DNA from: Stomoxys calcitrans
Taxonomy: Eukaryota; Arthropoda; Insecta; Diptera; Muscidae
DNA: 64,000 bases
Assembly: GCF_963082655.1 (NCBI RefSeq)
Contig: NC_081555.1
Coordinates: 26,470,776 to 26,534,775 of the forward strand
Direction of reading: 5' to 3'
The notes beneath the pieces were generated by a model. The model ran no database searches. It had not been told where the DNA came from and worked only from the letters and a program-made list of their open reading frames with translations. The translations under genes were made by a program, and so were the position numbers. Below are positions 22,510 to 32,557 of the stretch, one piece after another (the stretch's first letter is position 1; the number at the start of each line of letters is the position of its first letter).

Positions 22510-22915
22510 AGGTAGCGTATGAGTAATAAAAAATTCCGTTCATATCACTGGGGCGTATGATGAATTTTAATAATTGATTACAATTTAAAAGTGTTAAATA
22601 CATTATATTTTCCCAAAATCATCAAATGAGATGGGCAACTTTTGAATTTAATCTTAATAGAAGAGGGAAGTCATTTAGAGCATGGTTTAACAAATTAAGG
22701 CGTATGATCAATAAATGATTTACTATGTACATTGGAAAATTTATGTCCGTACCAATTGTTTGAGTTTCATAAGTTTTTAAACGAAAAATAAATAATTCAT
22801 AATTATATACAAAATTTGATAATTTGCCATGGTGGCGTATGAATTATAAAATTTCAGCTGGCCATTGTTGCGTATGAGTTATATAAATTCAGTTTATCAC
22901 TGAAGCGTATGATGA
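22510..22915 (+). repeat. Cluster of six GCGTATGA motifs
   Basis: Motif at 22515, 22553, 22700, 22835, 22870 and 22905, all on the + strand. Spacing is either 35-38 bp or 135-147 bp. Between the close copies lies a similar spacer (forms of 'ttataaattcagtttatcac'), so part of the cluster is a short tandem repeat of about 35 bp. AT-rich context. Confidence 0.7.
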
Positions 22916-23580
22916 TTTGTATATCCTCCACCAAAAGATGGGGGCATACTTATCTAGTCATTCTATATGCAACAACTCGAGACAATGATCGAACGAAAAA
23001 TGACCATGTGAGGTATATTCTTGATCGTCTTTACATTGGGAACAGTTCGAGCCATGTCTGTCCGTCTGTTGAAGTCACGTTAGCCGTCGAATGAATACTT
23101 GAGGACGCAATTCTTATCTGAGATTGCAGGAATTTTGTAACAATGTCTTCTTCTATGATTTTCAACATATGAGCCAAATATAGTCTGAATCGGTCTACAA
23201 TCTGATACATCTCCTATGGCAAATTGCAAATTTTGATCATGAACATTCCACAAAGGAACAGGGGCAAACTTGTCACCTATCAATGAGTGCAGTTCGATTC
23301 AAGTTTAAGCTCAATGATAAGGGGCCTCCTTTTTATAGCCGAGTACGAATGGCGTGCCGCAGTGCGAGAAGTTTTACATGGCATATTACCACCACTGACA
23401 ATTTTTTCCTGATGGTCTCGCCAGGATTCGAACCCAGGCGTTCAGCGTCATAGGCGCACATGCTAACCTCTGTGCTACGGTGGCCTCCTGATAAACCGAT
23501 TTTCGAATTTTACTTCTTAAGTACCGAGAGGGTGCGATTCTAATCCGATTTGGCTGAAGTTTCGCACAATAATACAGGGG
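22916..23580 (-). mobile_element. mini-me-like element split by a SINE
   Basis: 'atcctccaccaaaagatggg', 'ttcttgatcgtctttac', 'gagccatgtctgtccgtctg', then units with 'aatcggtctacaatctgat'. After the SINE the unit continues at 23489 with 'gataaaccgattttcg' and 'atccgatttggctgaag'. Confidence 0.65.
23226..23488 (-). mobile_element. tRNA-derived SINE, internally shortened
   Basis: Reverse complement, with tail 'catgaacattccacaaagg', body 'gcgtgccgcagtgcgaga', box B 'ggattcgaaccc' and box A 'gctaacctctgtgctacgg'. A stretch of the body (the 'cacctctttgg' part and the 'aacattaggag' part) is missing. Confidence 0.85.
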
Positions 23581-23870
23581 ACTGCAAATCCCCATGCCAC
23601 GATCCAAACAGGAGGCGAGGGCGTCAAAACAGGACCCGACAAGCTCTGTGTGGATGGGTCATCTGGTTGGATTGGGCTCAAGATGTGCCCTAGCGTAGAA
23701 GGACGCACCTCAACAGGTACTTCGATAGAAGCAGCTAGTGAAGCATCTAAGAAGGAAAAGTCCACACCGCAAGTGTCCAGTGTCGTGAGGGAGAGTAGTT
23801 CCACTGCTTTCTCAACTGCCTCTGGATGCATTAGGAAACTCACCATGACAAGATCGAACGAATCAAAGCC
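23581..23870. other. Unassigned, possibly retroelement coding remnant
   Basis: Both strands are open. The + strand frame is rich in Ser and Thr (forms such as STGTSIEAASEASKKEKST), and GC content is higher than in the surroundings. It directly abuts the LINE fragment at 23871. It may be part of that LINE's ORF1 or of another element; I could not assign it. Confidence 0.3.
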
Positions 23871-24530
23871 AAGTAGCCAGTCTATTGATATTTTGTTCAA
23901 TTCAACCGGTGATACATCATGTGGGCCTGGCAACTTTTAAACTTTTTATCACCCCAATGATTTTCGACTCAGACAAAATATACCAATAAACTCCGACGAA
24001 TGCATACCAGTGAAAATCTGTTCAGCCCGTGAAATGTATATCAACGTGAAATGTATATCAACGAGCAGTTGTAGTGTTTCTTCATTAGGCATTGTCCATA
24101 CATTCTCTGTCTTCTGAATACTCGTATATCCTATCGTAAGAGGTTCTAAGGATAGGATCTTCCTTAGCCTGGAGGCCTAAAATGTATCCTTCATGGAGCT
24201 GGAGAATTCCACCCAGTATTTGTTCTAAGCCTTTCTCTGCTCGGCTTTGTATCTTCTTAGCTCAGCCTTATAGACGTCCAAATGGTGTGCCTCCTTGTGG
24301 CTGTCTCCCTGTTGTAGAGTTTTCGGCAGCCTTTTCTTAGACCAACCAGTTCTGAGATCCACCATGGTGGTCGCTGTTTGCCCTTTGGCTTGGTACTAGG
24401 ACATGCTTACACAAGCGAGTCATTCAAGGCCTACGTGATCCGCCTTGCGAGTTTATGTCTTACGCAGTTTCTTTTCTGGTCTTGAAGGGATAGTCGTGCA
24501 GAATGTGAAATTTATGCCAATCCGCCTTCC
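23871..24530 (-). pseudogene. LINE fragment: linker before RT and start of RT
   Basis: On the minus strand, broken frames give YKAELRRYKAEQRKAWNKYW, then WVEFSSSMKDTF and ASRLRKILS, then PLTIGYTSIQKTENVWT, and finally KLPGPHDVSPVELNKI. This is the order found in Jockey/R1-type LINEs between endonuclease and reverse transcriptase, with the last piece matching the SPGPDG-type start of RT. Several stops and frameshifts. The RT core is not present. Confidence 0.6.
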
Positions 24531-24820
24531 TCCTGTTTAGCCGAGGGACCACTTCTGCAGTATTTTCGCCAAAAACCTTACCACACGCAAGGGAGCATCC
24601 TTTTTGCTGAAGAATCTAGAGAGGTTTATAAAATAAATCTTAGGGCAAAGGCCCATGGAGTTTGCCTGATGATTGGATAACACCTGCGCCCTGTTCATTG
24701 ATTGCAAAACACAAATGGTTGAAATAATAGCCCTTTTCAAATCGAGAGAAGCGGATTAGGATTTTATTTTAGATACATAGTTTCTTCGGAGAATTTTCTT
24801 AGAATGTAATGTAGAGTAAA
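24531..24820. other. Unassigned DNA
   Basis: No repeat or gene recognised. Confidence 0.4.
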
Positions 24821-24985
24821 TTTTTGCTTTACGATTTTTAAGTTTTTTATTTATCAATACAAATCGACCAACCCTAATATATATTCTTGATCGTCTTGAC
24901 ATTCTAAGATGATCCAGCCATGTCTCTTCCGACTCTCGGTCCGTCCGTCTCTGGAAATCATGATAGGAGTGAATTAAGATATCCG
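24821..24985 (-). mobile_element. mini-me core fragment
   Basis: 'aatatatattcttgatcgtc', 'gatccagccatgtctct' and a (GTCY) run near 24935-24952, cut by the SINE that follows. Confidence 0.6.
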
Positions 24986-24989
24986 CTTG

Positions 24990-25243
24990 CAATGTTGTTA
25001 GCCTCTGTGGCATGTCTACCTATGAGATCGTACGTCTGGATTCAAACCCAGGCGGAAACATCCGAAAAATGTTTTGAGGTGCTTACTCATCCTAATACTG
25101 GCGGCATTTTTGAGATACTGAGCCATTTGTAAAAATGGTAGTCACGTAAATACTTCTCCCCAAAGAGCTGTCTTAAACGGATAGCACTCATTGATATGTG
25201 AGAAGTTTACCTAATGGAATGCTCGTGAGAAAATTTACAAATA
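24990..25243 (+). mobile_element. tRNA-derived SINE, strongly diverged
   Basis: Box B-like 'ggattcaaacccaggcgg', body 'aatactggcggcatttttgag', tail 'cactcattgatatgtgag' and 'ctaatggaatgctcgtgag'. Head eroded. Confidence 0.65.
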
Positions 25244-25634
25244 TGATTGAAAGTTTGCAGCGAAACTTCTTATCGATGTAGTTTGTTAAGATTTGCGGTT
25301 AGAATCAGAGAACTACAATCGGTGGTATTTGTCTGATTTGCGGTATACTCATAAAAATGCGGTGCCAGTACGTATCACCACCGCAATTGATGCAGTGTTA
25401 TACTCACCACACTGATAAGAAAGGCAATAGCTTGAATACTCGTACATTAATTTTTATGCTTTCATCGCTATTACCATCGTCTATGTCCATGGCGGTGTTA
25501 TGATTGAATGTAAGACAATGAAAACACCGCAAACAACACATTGACTCAAATTATAATTGCGGTGCTTCTTTTACAACGATGTGAAAGTCCATTTATTTTA
25601 ACAAAAACAAAAATTTTACGAATGGTAATATATT
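25244..25634. other. Unassigned DNA with repeated GCGGT/ACCGC
   Basis: No gene. TTGCGGT-like words and their complements recur at about 25282, 25341, 25359, 25383, 25493, 25527 and 25558. Confidence 0.4.
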
Positions 25635-25940
25635 CGGCCACCGTAGCGCTGAGGTTAGCATATCCGCCTATGACGCTTTACGCCTGGGTTCAAATCCTGG
25701 TGAGAACATCATAAAACTTTCAGCGGTGGTTATCCTCTCCTAATGCTGGTGACATTTGTGAGGTACTATGCCATGAAAAAACTTCTCCTCAAAAGAGGTA
25801 TCGCACTGCGGCACGCCGTTCGGACTCGGCTATAAAAAAGAGGTCCCTTATCATTGAGCTTAAACTTTAATCGCACTGCACTCATTGAGAAGTGAGAAGT
25901 ACGCCCCTGCTCCTTAATGGAATGTTCATGGGCAAAGTTA
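25635..25940 (+). mobile_element. tRNA-derived SINE, complete
   Basis: Box A 'tagcgctgaggttagca', box B 'gggttcaaatcc', body 'tcgcactgcggcacgccg', tail 'ggaatgttcatgggcaaag'. It directly abuts an inverted partial copy. Confidence 0.87.
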
Positions 25941-26055
25941 GCATTAGGAGAGGAAAACCACCGCTGAAAATTTTTTCTGATGGTCCCACCAGGATTCGAA
26001 CTCAGGCGTTCAGCGTGATAGGCGGACATGTTAACCTCTGCGCTACGGTGGCCTC
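25941..26055 (-). mobile_element. SINE head, inverted against the preceding copy
   Basis: 'attaggagaggaaaaccacc', 'ccaggattcgaactcaggcg' and 'ttaacctctgcgctacggtg': the 5' half of the SINE on the opposite strand. The missing 3' half lies at the junction with the + copy. Confidence 0.82.
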
Positions 26056-26532
26056 AGATATAGCTCCTATATAAACCGATCTCCCGATCTGACTTCTTGA
26101 ACCCTTACAAGCCGTAATTTTAATCCGATTTGGCTGAAATTTTGCACGAAGTGTATTGTTATAACTTCCAACAACTGTGCCGAGTACGGTCCAAATTGGT
26201 ATATAATCGGTTATAGCTCCCATATAAACCGATCTCTCGATTTGACTTCTTGAGCCCCCACAAGCCGCAATTTTTGTCCAATTTGGCTGAAATTTTGCAT
26301 GTGGTGTTTTCTTATGACTTCCAACAACTGTGCACAGTACGGTCCGAATCGGTCTATAACCTGATATAGTTTCCATGTAAACCGGTCCCTCGATTATTCT
26401 TATTTTTGCTATAGAATAAAATGATGCCCTTCAACTAAATTTATTTTGTATAAATTTTTACCAGAATCCATGGTAGTGAGTTCTCAAGATTCGGCCCGAC
26501 CGAACTTAGTACGCTTTTACTCTTTGTTTCCT
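26056..26532 (-). mobile_element. mini-me-like element fragment, left end
   Basis: About two units ('ccgatctcccgatctgacttc', 'aatccgatttggctgaaatt', 'cttccaacaactgtg'), ending with 'aatccatggtagtgag', 'attcggcccgaccgaactta' and 'gcttttactctttgtttcc'. Confidence 0.7.
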
Positions 26533-26844
26533 TCCCCTTTTCTTTTTCTCCAATTACCAATTGGCACTATAAAACTTAATTTGAATCTCGTGTTGCATCT
26601 GAACCAATACCCTCAATGCCTTTTTGGTGACGCCATGAACTGCATCCACAACGCATTACTTTAGGCTTTAACTTTAACAAATTAACTTGTTGGTCTTTGG
26701 CATAGATTGCCATGCTAATTGCAATCACAGGTATTTTGTAACCAGTAAGAAGGACGAATTGCTTGTTCTGTTGTTGGGGTTAGTAAAGTATATGCAGAAA
26801 TGTCCAAACTAAAACAGTGAAGGGTATAGCAACATAGGTTAGGT

Positions 26845-26950
26845 TGTTGTTGTTGGTGTAACAGTGTGCAATACACTGTGGCGGCAGCCCTTGCCGATAA
26901 AGAATTCCATCGGGTCAATCCGGTACGTACAACCAGTTGACGTGGGATTG
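26845..26950 (+). repeat. Dispersed repeat of about 100 bp
   Basis: 'ttgttgttgttggtgtaaca', 'gcggcagcccttgccgat', 'catcgggtcaatccggtacg', 'tacaacc'. A second copy is at 45290-45400. It is followed by 'taggttaggttagg'. Copies of this repeat are, to my knowledge, common in calyptrate DNA; the class is unknown to me. Confidence 0.7.
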
Positions 26951-27472
26951 GTAGGTTAGGTTAGGTAAAGTAATAGTCTGCAATAAGAGTCATTTTAACA
27001 CTTTCGACCATTGTGATTCCACAGGAATAAAAGAAGGAAGATGCCTTCTAGTTCTTACACTAGAATCGACCATAAAACTTTTAAAACCCTAATAACTTGT
27101 GAATTTTCGCATTCGCCAATGGGAAAAAGTCCTCAAGGGTGATATCAGAAGACATTTTTGTTTTGTCATATGACAAACACATATGATAATTTGATTATGT
27201 ACAAAAATATAAATTCTTTTCTTTAGCCTTTTGGCCCCCTTATTCTCCTAATGTGTCACCTCTCTGTTAAACCCATTTTTGCTTATAATCACCTGTTTAC
27301 TTTTACTAAGTTGTTTGGTTTTCGGTTGCAATTAAGGCTTGCTCTTGATAAATGTATGCTCATTCGATCCAAATTGCCATTGAAACATTTTTGCGCTTAA
27401 TCGACATTCAGCACTTCACTGCCATTGGCTTTTTGTGATTTAAACGTAGATACATACATACAAACACTCTCT

Positions 27473-27503
27473 CACACACTCTCTCTCTCTCTCTCTCTCT
27501 CTC
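27473..27503 (+). repeat. (CT)n microsatellite
   Basis: Run of about 14 CT units after 'tctctcacacactc'. Confidence 0.95.
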
Positions 27504-27880
27504 TTTGACGTTGTTTCTCCTACCTTGTACAGTACAAAGTAATTTTTTACTTCTGCATATGTCTTTTCCAATTTGTGGCTGTAAAATGCAACTTAAAATC
27601 TACCTCTCACCATAAGCAAATGCTCCTTTTAGTGTAGCTGGTTTACTACATACAGGGGCATTGCTTGAGAGTGATAGAATTTGATACCCAATAAGCAGAG
27701 TTGCTCTTTAGTAGATGCTAATTGTTTTTTAGGAAGTTTTGGTATTACTATGGCTGATTATAGGGAATACCATGCCCTTTTGGCTAGTGGTGTTTAACCC
27801 CTATTAATCCTAGCAAAACTTGCTACTCAATTAGAGTTAAGATTGTGGTAGCAGTAAAACTTGAAAGGAGCATTTTTAAT

Positions 27881-28997
27881 GTGAACAAGTAAAAAGCGTG
27901 CTAAGTTCGGCCGGGCAGAATCTTATATACCCTCCACCATGGATCGCATTTGTCGAGTTCTTTTCCCGGCATCTATTCTTAGGCAAAACAGGATATAAAA
28001 AAAGATGGACCACAATTAAATAATAAGTTGGAGACATGTGTAAAATCTCAGCCAATTCGAATAAGAATTGCGCCCTTTGGGGGCTCAAGAAGTAAAATAG
28101 AGAGATCGATTTATATGGGAGCTGTATCAGACTATAGACCGATTCAGACCATAATAAACACGTATGTTGATGGTCATGAGAGGATCCGCCGTACAAAATT
28201 TCAGGCAAATCGGATAATAATTGCGACCTCTAGAGGCTCAAGAAGTCAAGACCCAAGATCGGTTTATATGGCAGCTATATTAGGTTATGAACCGATTTGA
28301 TCCATACTTGGCACACTTATTGGATATCATAACAAAACACGTTGTGCCAAAATTCATTCAAATCGGATAAGAATTGCGCCCTTTAGAGGCTTAAGAAGTC
28401 AAGACCCAAGATCGGTTTATATGACATCTATATCAGGTTATAGACCGATTTGAACCATAGTTGGCACAGTTGTTGGATATCATAACAAAACACGTCGTGC
28501 AAAATTTCGTTCCAATCGGATAAGAATTGCGCACTCTAGAGGCACAAGAAGTCAAGACCCAAGATCGGTTGGGTCTGGCAGTTATATCAGGTTATTGACC
28601 GATTTTAACCATACTTGGCACAGTTGTTGGATATCATAACAAAACACGTCGTGCGAAATTTCAATCCAATCGGATAAGAATTGCGCACTCTAGAGGCTCA
28701 AGAAGTCAAGACCCAAAATCGGTTTAACATGGACCGATATGGCCTATTTACAATACCAACCGACCTACACTAATAAGAAGTAATTGTGCTAAATTTCAAG
28801 CGGTTAGCTTTACTCATTCGGAAGTTAGCGTGCTTTCGACAGACAGACGGACAGATGGACGGACATGGCTAGATCGACATAAAATGTCACGACAATCAAG
28901 AAAATATATACTTTATGGGGTCTCAGACAAATATTTCGAGTAGTTACAAACAGAATGACGAAATTAGTATGCCGCCCATCTTATGGTGGAGGGTATA
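27881..28997 (+). mobile_element. Complete mini-me/DINE-like element
   Basis: Left end 'aacaagtaaaaagcgtgc', then 'aagttcggccgggc', then 'taccctccaccatgg'. About four units of some 154 bp ('aagtcaagacccaagatcgg', 'ttggatatcataacaaaaca', 'aatcggataagaattgcgc') lie near 28105-28740. The right end has the complemented (GTCY)n run near 28836-28866, 'ggctagatcgac', 'aaatatatactttatgggg', and 'cccatcttatggtggagggt'. The CCTCCACCATGG and ATGGTGGAGG ends are inverted complements. Confidence 0.82.
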
Positions 28998-31081
28998 AAT
29001 ACTTGTCGTTATCTGTCCTTTTATTTTCATACCCACCACCCTAGGACAGGGGGTATATTCATTTAGCCATTCCGTTTTCAACACATCGAAATAACAATTT
29101 CAGACACTACAATGTATATATATTTCGGATCGTCGTAAAATTCTAAGACGATTTAACGATGTCCGTATGTCTGTCCGTCTTTCCGTCTGTCCGTCCGTCT
29201 GTTGTAATCACTCTAGAGCCTTCAAAAATTGAGATATTGAGCTGAAATTTGACACAGATCCATATTTTTGATGTAAGCTGGTTAAGTTCTTGAACGGGTC
29301 AAATCGGACCATATTTGGTTATAGCTGCTATATAGACCGATCTGCCGATAAAGGTTATAATGCCTATAAACGCTTTGTTTTTTTTCCGATTTCACTGAAG
29401 TTTGCTACAGTGGGTTGTTTCAAGCCTCCGAATATCTGACCTTTATATGGTTCAGATCGGACTATATTTAGATATAGCTGCCATATAGACCGATCTCCCG
29501 ATAATGGGTCTGAAGCCCATAAAAGATTTATTTATTATCCGATTTAGCTGAAATTGGAATCAATGAGTTGTTTTAAGCCTCCCAATATCCGACCTAAATA
29601 TGGTACAGATCAGACTATATTTAGATATAGCTGCCATGTAGACCAATCTGCCGATAAAAGGGAAAGCTGTATTTATTACCCAATTTCCCTGATTTTTGAG
29701 CCCCCGATATCCGACCTAAATATCATTCAGATCGGACTATATTTAGATATAGCTGCCATATAGACCGATCTCCCGATAAAGGGTCTGAAGCCCATAAAAG
29801 ATATATTTATTATCCGATTTCGCTGAAATTTGAAACAGCGAGTTGTTTTGAGCTTCCCGAGATCCAATTTCAATATGGTTCAGATTGGACATTATTTAGA
29901 TTTAGCTGCCATATAGACCGATCTTCCAATTTAGGGTCTTAATCCCATAAGAAGCAGATTTATTGTGTGAAAATGTTACTTGAGTTCTCGGTGCCTGAAT
30001 AAAATATGATCGAGACCAGGCCCTATCTTATTTATAAAATTCAATTTGTGTTTGTTTGTTTGTTTGTTTGTCGGTTTGTTTGTTTGTTCCGTATAGACTC
30101 AAAAACGGCTGACCCGATTACCTTGAAATTTTCAAAAATTGTTGGTCTGGAAGGAAACAGGCTATATAATTGTTTGATATCGCGAGGGGGGCGGACCCTC
30201 CCCCTTACCCCAAAAGTACTAACCAAAAACAAAAGTGGACCGATCGGGACAATATGGGATTCAAATGAAAGGTATTCAAAAGTAGAGTACGAATTTTCTA
30301 ATAAAAGTTGGGTCCAAGTACCTGGGGGCCGCCTCAGCCCAAAAACCCCTTAAAATAGGTCTATTTGACAATCATGACAATATGGGACTCAAATGAAAGG
30401 TATTCGGGAGTAGATTACGAATATGGCCAGGAATTAGGAATAGGCTTTATAATTCATTGATAACGAAAGGGGTCGGGCCCTCCACCGTTACCCCAAAAAC
30501 ACCAACCAAAATCAAAAGTGGACCGATAAGGACAATATGGGTGCCAAATGAAAAGTATGCGAGAGTAGACAACGAATCTGGCATACAAATTCATGTCGAA
30601 GTATAGGGGGTCACCCCACCCCCACAAAAATGGCCAAAATGGGCACATAAGCCAATCACGGATATATGGGACTCGTTTTGTTTGTTCCATTTAAACTGAA
30701 AAATGGCAGTACCGATTTTCTCGAAATTTTCACATATTGTGTAGGTTGGTCTGGAAGGAAATATAGGCTATATAACTTTACGGTATCAGAAGGGGTGATG
30801 GACCCCCTCCCCCTTATGCCAAAAACACAACCCAAAATCAAAAGTGAACCGATAGGTATCAAATGAAAGGTATTGGAGAGTAGAATACGAATATGGTATT
30901 AAAATTTGAGTTTAAGTACCCATTGGGACGCCCCAACCACAAATCTACGCCAAACAGACATATTAGACGTTCATTTCAATATGGGGCTCAAATAAAAGGA
31001 ATATAAAGGTAGATTTCGAATCTGGCATACAAAATCAGATCGAAGTATAGGGTGTCACGCCAACCCTCAAGTAACTAGCGA

Positions 31082-31103
31082 CCCCCCCCCCCCCCCCCCC
31101 CCC
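31082..31103 (+). repeat. C22 homopolymer
   Basis: A run of 22 C. Equivalent units elsewhere read 'gggggccgccc(c/t)aacccc', so the run has expanded or is an assembly artefact. Confidence 0.85.
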
Positions 31104-31727
31104 ACCCAACCCCAAAACGTCTCTAAACAGATAAATTCGAAGTTCACGTCAATATGGGACTCAAATGAGTCCCATATGCAGTAGATTACAAATATGGCAT
31201 AAAATTACAAATATGGCATAGGTCCACATAATGGGAGGTCGCCCACACCCAAATACCCCCAAATGGGCATATTAGCCGACCATCGCTATATGAGACAAAT
31301 GAAAGGTATTAGGGAGTAGATTACGAATATGACATTAAAATTTGCATTCAAGTCTATGTGGCGCTTTTCCTCCTAGAGATAGGTCAAATGGGTTATTTGA
31401 CCCATTATGATGATATGGGACTCAAATGAAAGGTATTTCAGAGTAAAAAACGAATTTGGTATCCAATTTTGGAGCCAAATTGTTTGGGGTACGCCCTAAA
31501 GCACCCCCTAAACTGAACTTCATTTCCGTTGGGAGTGAAGAACGAATTTGATGTCTATTTTCACTGCAAAGTGCTGGTGACCGCCCCAGCCCCAAAAAAC
31601 GCTCCAAACGATTGTAATTACCGACAATGGCAATATGGGGCTCAACTCAAAGGGATTTGGAAGTGCAGTACGAATTTGATATCCATATTTGAGTCGAAAT
31701 GTCTGAGATGCCATCCCTCCCCTAATG

Positions 31728-31965
31728 GGAACATTACTCTAAGGAAGAAAATTACCACCAGCAATCGAGAAGGGTCAAATTCTCACACATCAATGAGTGC
31801 TTTCCGATTCAAGTTTAAACTCAATGTTCAGGGACCTTTTTTATAGCCGAACGGCGTCCCGCAACGCGACACCTCTTTGGGGAAATTTTTTTAAATGACC
31901 ATGCATGGCATTGTACCTCGCAAATGACGCCAATGCCAGAATTAAAATGCCACGAATTCGATAAC
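31728..31965 (-). mobile_element. SINE remnant inside the Helitron-like element
   Basis: 'cacacatcaatgagtgctt', 'gattcaagtttaaactcaat', 'gcaacgcgacacctctttgg', 'gcattgtacctcgcaaatg'. The tRNA-like head is lost. Confidence 0.65.
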
Positions 31966-32176
31966 CGCATTCTAGGCGAAATGTCCCCACTCTAGTTAGA
32001 GAGTTAACGAAGGCGCAGCGGAGCGGGCCCGGTTTAGCTAGTTAAGATATAACTACGGATATAAAGGGTGATTTTTTTGAGGTTAGGATTTTCATGCATT
32101 CGTATTTGACAGATCACGTGGGTTTTCAGACATGGTGTCAAAGAGAAAGATGCTCAGTATGCTTTGACATTTCATC

Positions 32177-32258
32177 ATGAATAGACTTACTAACGAGCAA
32201 CGCTTGCAAATCATTGAATTTTATTACCAAAATCAGTGTTCGGTTCGAAATGTGTTCA
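32177..32258 (+). pseudogene. Transposase N-terminus, left arm of fold-back element
   Basis: ATG at 32177 begins MNRLTNEQRLQIIEFYYQNQ, a helix-turn-helix start typical of mariner/Tc1-like transposases (IS630 superfamily). It then runs out of the arm, and the frame is lost at the junction with the spacer. Confidence 0.75.
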
Positions 32259-32263
32259 AATTT

Positions 32264-32475
32264 TGACAAATTTTGTTCAGCGATGAGGCTCATTTCTGGT
32301 TGAATGGCTACGTAAATAAGCAAAATTGCCGTATTTGGAGTGAAGAGCAACCAGAAGCCGTTCAAGAACTGCCCATGCATCCCGAAAAATGCACTGTTTG
32401 GTGTGGTTTGTACGCTGGTGGAATCATTGGACCGTATTTTTTCAAAGATGCTGTTGGACGCAACGTTAGGGTGAA
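32264..32475 (+). pseudogene. Transposase catalytic fragment in the spacer
   Basis: Encodes FSDEAHFWLNGYVNKQN (with the first catalytic Asp, in SDEAHFW), HPEKCTVWCGLYAGGIIGPY and FFKDAVGRNVRVN. The order matches the D-containing first half of the catalytic domain in mariner-like transposases. The second and third acidic residues are missing, so no active enzyme can be made. Confidence 0.8.
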
Positions 32476-32557
32476 TGAACACATTTCGAACCGAACACTG
32501 ATTTTGGTAATAAAATTCAATGATTTGCAAGCGTTGCTCGTTAGTAAGTCTATTCAT
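32476..32557 (-). pseudogene. Transposase N-terminus, right arm of fold-back element
   Basis: Inverted duplicate of 32177-32258, start codon at 32555-32557 on the minus strand; same MNRLTNEQRLQIIEFYYQNQ start. Confidence 0.75.

Larger units (their letters stand above)
26533..27880. other. Single-copy DNA, no gene seen
   Basis: AT-rich. Contains a short dispersed repeat (26845-26950) and a CT microsatellite (27473-27503). Nothing else recognised. Confidence 0.5.
30026..32041 (+). mobile_element. Non-autonomous Helitron-like element, both ends present
   Basis: Starts TCTTATTTATAAAATTC after an A (30025) and ends tttagCTAG before a T (32042): the TC...CTRR ends and A|T target known for Helitrons. 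Just before the end lies a GC-rich remnant, 'aggcgcagcggagcgggccc', of the 3' hairpin. The inside consists of two large blocks, starting at 30050 and 30677, of about 150-bp units ('ctcaaatgaaaggtattc', 'gggagtagattacgaat'). No Rep/helicase coding. A remnant SINE lies inside at 31728-31965. Confidence 0.75.

Noticed and set aside
23517..23933. 138-codon minus-strand protein
   Set aside because: Only its first about 20 residues match a LINE RT start; the rest runs through unassigned sequence and then through mini-me-like repeat.
30041..30232. Asn/Thr/Gln-rich minus-strand frame
   Set aside because: Produced by the gtttgttt run of the Helitron-like leader.
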